Shown: piece by piece, positions 61,554 to 64,000 of the stretch
How the letters are laid out: every line of letters starts with the position of its first letter
Position numbering within the stretch: the stretch's first letter is position 1
DNA from: Ascidia mentula
Lineage: Eukaryota; Chordata; Ascidiacea; Phlebobranchia; Ascidiidae
Direction: 5' to 3'
Length of the DNA: 64,000 bases
NCBI GenBank assembly: GCA_947561715.1
Contig: OX387198.1
Location: 5,828,001-5,892,000, forward strand
Made by a program: the position numbers and the translations under genes
The notes under the pieces: model-generated
What the model saw: the letters and a program-made list of their open reading frames with translations, nothing else
Told to the model about the DNA's origin: nothing
Database searches by the model: none

Positions 61554-63455
61554 GTTGCCCTTTATAGTGGTCATGAACAAGGTAGGGGAGACCGGGGATA
61601 CCTCGGACACGGGGATACCTCGGACCAGGTGTTTTACGTCACAATTAGGTATTGTTAAGATTCTCCATCAAACGTTAACAGGAACTTTGTAATTAAATCA
61701 TGTCTGCTTACAAAGATATAATCGAAAAAGTCGATTTATCAGTGAAACCAAGGTTTTCAATTTGTATGTGTAAGGTTATATATCAGTCACAGTTAATCAA
61801 AATGCAGTAATTTTTGGTTGATTGCATATTCAAAAATGTATTCTTGGATAGGCCAATGATGATTTTGTGTAACCTTTAAAAATATGGCCATAGTTTAGGA
61901 ATTTCTATGTCGTCTCGTCGTCGGGGATACTTCGGACATCATGGCAAAAAATCGCGAAAAGGCAACAATTTTTGAGTTTTATGAAAAATTATCGGTCATA
62001 GTAGAGAATAAACAGAGGCTGGATGAAATGATTGAATTTTGGCAGTAAGAAAAAGTCCCAAAGATAAAAAATCTTTTGTTGACTCTAAAATCTATGATAT
62101 CCGTGCTGCCGTTAAACGTACACGATTTACCCAAAGCATAAATGTGTGGAAGGGTCGAAACGATAAGTGGCCACGCCCCGATTCCTGAAAGCTTGAATGA
62201 TATTTTATGCGCTAATGCCCCAATGCTGATATTGCGTCAAGTATGATTCAGTTATTTGTTAAATAAATAAAAAAACGTCTGTTAAAACTTGCTGTCCGAG
62301 ACATCCCCTGATTAGTGGAATTTTGTTTTGTGGACTGACATAGTAGACCACAGCTTTGCTGTTGAGTGGACTACAGATTTCACTGCTTTTCAAGATGCTT
62401 TGAATGCAGATACAAGCTATATGTCAAACTTATCCCGTTCCATGAGTCTTGTGTTAGATGAATTTTAGTACACACTTAAGGTACTACTTGTAACTTAGAC
62501 AGCTTTTATCGTATTGAACCTGTGGTTTTTGTGTGTAATCTCCATGTGACTTTGAATAACTGCATAGCTTGTTGGATTTTCTGCTGTTACTGGAGCTGGA
62601 ACTGATAATCTTTTAAAAGCCGTTGACGAAGCCAGAGAAGAATATGTGAAGTAATAAAATAAACACATCTCATTTGGTTTCATTAGTTTCTTTTTAATTG
62701 TTACATGTGCTTCATTTTCCATGCAGGTTGTTTTGCATAAAAGTTAGCACAAATGGGTTAGTATTTATCTTATTTGAATAGGGAATACAAACCAGAGTAT
62801 GACAAGTTAAGAGCAAGACGGTTAAATGAGCTAAGAAAGAAAGAAAGTGCAAAACTACCCACTGATGCAGATATACTGTTTTTTCAAATTATTCTTCTCT
62901 TGCAATTGTTTGTGACTGTTAGCAAAATTATGTGTGATGATAATACATAAAACTTACTTCCAGGACGAAAAAATAATTCCCTTTCGATCAAACTGAATTT
63001 GTGCCAATGTTACCAATATGCTACAGTAAAATTTAGCTCCAAATTGACAGAGACTAATATTCAGTACAATACATGAGTTAGGACCCATATGTCACAGCCC
63101 TAAACCAACCACAGCAGCAGTGTTTCAACAATATGAATGGTTTCTGTTTTGCAGAGTTGGTCGCAGAACCAGGGATAATTGTAGACCTTGGTGATGATGA
63201 TGATACTTCTGACAATTCTGACGGGGGCGAAGGTTAGTGTATGATAGGATGCTATTCCTTCTAATTTACAAAGAGATATTACAAATGGACAACCACAAAA
63301 TTACAATCGTTTACATGTAAACTAACCTCATATTGAGTTGACAAACAAAGGCCCTTTTTCTAAACAAAATAAACATTTTTTAAACAGAAGAAGAAGACGA
63401 AGAATCCTTTCAAAGGTTTCTGGATGCAAAAAAATCTTCTGTGTCCAAAACCTGA
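61554..63455 (+). pseudogene. GPN1 partial pseudogene (exons 4 end to 9)
   Basis: Exon remnants lie at 61554-61583 (exon 4 tail), 62334-62480, 62568-62650, 62783-62870, 63155-63232 and 63388-63455. It lacks exons 1-3 with Walker A and the GPN loop, so it cannot encode a GTPase. Other lesions: the exon 5 acceptor AG has become GG, exon 5 has an in-frame TAG, the exon 7 donor GT has become AT, the exon 7 acceptor is altered, and exon 8 has lost 12 nt. The acidic C-terminal exon is almost unchanged, consistent with youth rather than selection. Confidence 0.92.
61594..62308. mobile_element. 715-bp DNA element inside the pseudogene intron
   Basis: The left end GGGGATACCTCGGAC (repeated at once from 61611) pairs with the right end GTCCGAGACATCCCC, matching at 13 of 15 positions in inverted orientation. 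The corresponding intron 4 of intact GPN1 (68 nt) lacks it. Inside are a third GGGGATACTTCGGAC and short frames such as IYDIRAAVKRTRFTQSINVW that might be transposase remnants. Superfamily not identified; no clear target duplication. Confidence 0.65.
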
Positions 63456-63870
63456 ATCGCATCCGGTTTTCACATCGCGCAACAAAAAGTTGCTGAAAGG
63501 TGGAGCTAGAGATCAACTCTAACGCTGTGAGGGGCGGATTGTGGGCGTGTTTGCTTCGAAATCAGCAAAACAACTTATTGCTGTTTAATGTTGATTACAT
63601 TGGTTCTACTGCAACGCTGTCGTTTTTTATGTAATAAAATTCTGTTTCGATGTTTTTGTTTCATAGAGAAGGTAATGCTTATTGTCATCACAACAATGGC
63701 GTTTGTCCGTGTCAACTGTGTTTAGTTGAAGCCTTGTCTGTTGTGTTGGTCTGTCTGTATCGCCGCTAGGGATTGCCGCACGCAAAGCAAGGCTGCAAAG
63801 ACTGGAAGGCGGTAAACAAGTCTGAGCTCCCAGGTTACAGCTCCGGTTGAGCAGTCATGTTTATTTAAGT

Positions 63871-64000
63871 CACGCCTCTGGTTTTCGGTTCCTCTTGGCG
63901 CCACATTAGTTCCTCTTTTTAAATTGACGTCTAGTGTTGCAACGGTTCATTGTTGACCACAATGGATTTTTGCTGTGGTAATGTGGTGAAGCGTGGGTAA
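63871..64000 (+). repeat. Copy of 56859-57093, cut by the window end
   Basis: GTCACGCCTCTGGTTTTCGG resumes the duplicate immediately after the point where the original carries the 832-bp element. It continues to an ATG frame (MDFSCGNVVKRG) shared with 57058. The duplicate runs off the window, so its right breakpoint is unknown. Confidence 0.85.

Larger units (their letters stand above)
61554..64000 (+). repeat. Direct segmental duplicate of the GPN1 3' half and flank
   Basis: From 61554 the sequence repeats 54417 onward (end of GPN1 exon 4), through introns and exons 5-9, past the stop codon and on to 57093, reaching the window end. Identity is high even in introns and 3' flank, so the event is fairly recent. 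The copy lacks the 832-bp element present at 56023-56854 and carries its own 715-bp insertion in intron 4. The two copies flank the TNF pair in the same orientation. Confidence 0.93.

Overview
The window looks like a piece of a compact invertebrate chordate genome, most likely an ascidian tunicate. This is an inference from the gene set (a sine oculis-type Six1/2 factor, survivin, TEDC1, GPN1, TNF-superfamily ligands), the short introns (down to about 55 nt), the close gene spacing and the abundance of CpG. I cannot name the species. All gene models were assembled by eye from reading-frame continuity, GT/AG sites, exon phase and family motifs, with no transcript evidence.

Region 1 (1 to about 30.7 kb) holds one recognisable gene, Six1/2 (9270-11954, + strand, three exons). 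It sits in about 27 kb of sequence without recognisable genes. That sequence contains palindromes, an overlapping GATA/ETS-like cluster, tRNA-like SINE heads and a small hAT-like element. It resembles the regulatory surroundings of a developmental transcription factor. Composition changes visibly near 30.6-30.8 kb: the left side is richer in GC and CpG, and the right side is AT-rich, intron-rich and gene-dense.

Region 2 (30.8-34.6 kb, - strand) carries survivin/BIRC5-like (one coding exon) followed 382 nt downstream by an eight-exon TEDC1-like gene. Both belong to the cell-division and centriole toolkit. Survivin is head to head with the next block.

Region 3 (35.07-49.76 kb, + strand) is a tandem array of four zinc-dependent medium-chain alcohol dehydrogenase-like genes (A-D). 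Each has eight coding exons with the same phases and nearly identical lengths. B, C and D keep the family motifs. A keeps its frame, zinc ligands and splice sites, but has changed around the catalytic Cys, in the Rossmann glycine motif and at the acidic NAD-binding residue.

Region 4 (50.2-52.8 kb, - strand) has two small, diverged two-exon genes for COX8-like mitochondrial proteins. The second is head to head with GPN1.

Region 5 (53.46-64.0 kb) holds the GTPase GPN1 (nine exons, +), a TNF-superfamily ligand (six exons, -) and a second TNF-like gene (+, incomplete or degraded) that starts 108 bp away in the opposite direction. Next comes a direct duplicate of the 3' half of GPN1 and its downstream flank (from 61554 to the window end), now a pseudogene. 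Original and copy each carry a different terminal-inverted-repeat DNA element that the other lacks, so each serves as the empty site for the other. I found no CRISPR array, rRNA, intact tRNA or retrovirus-like element.
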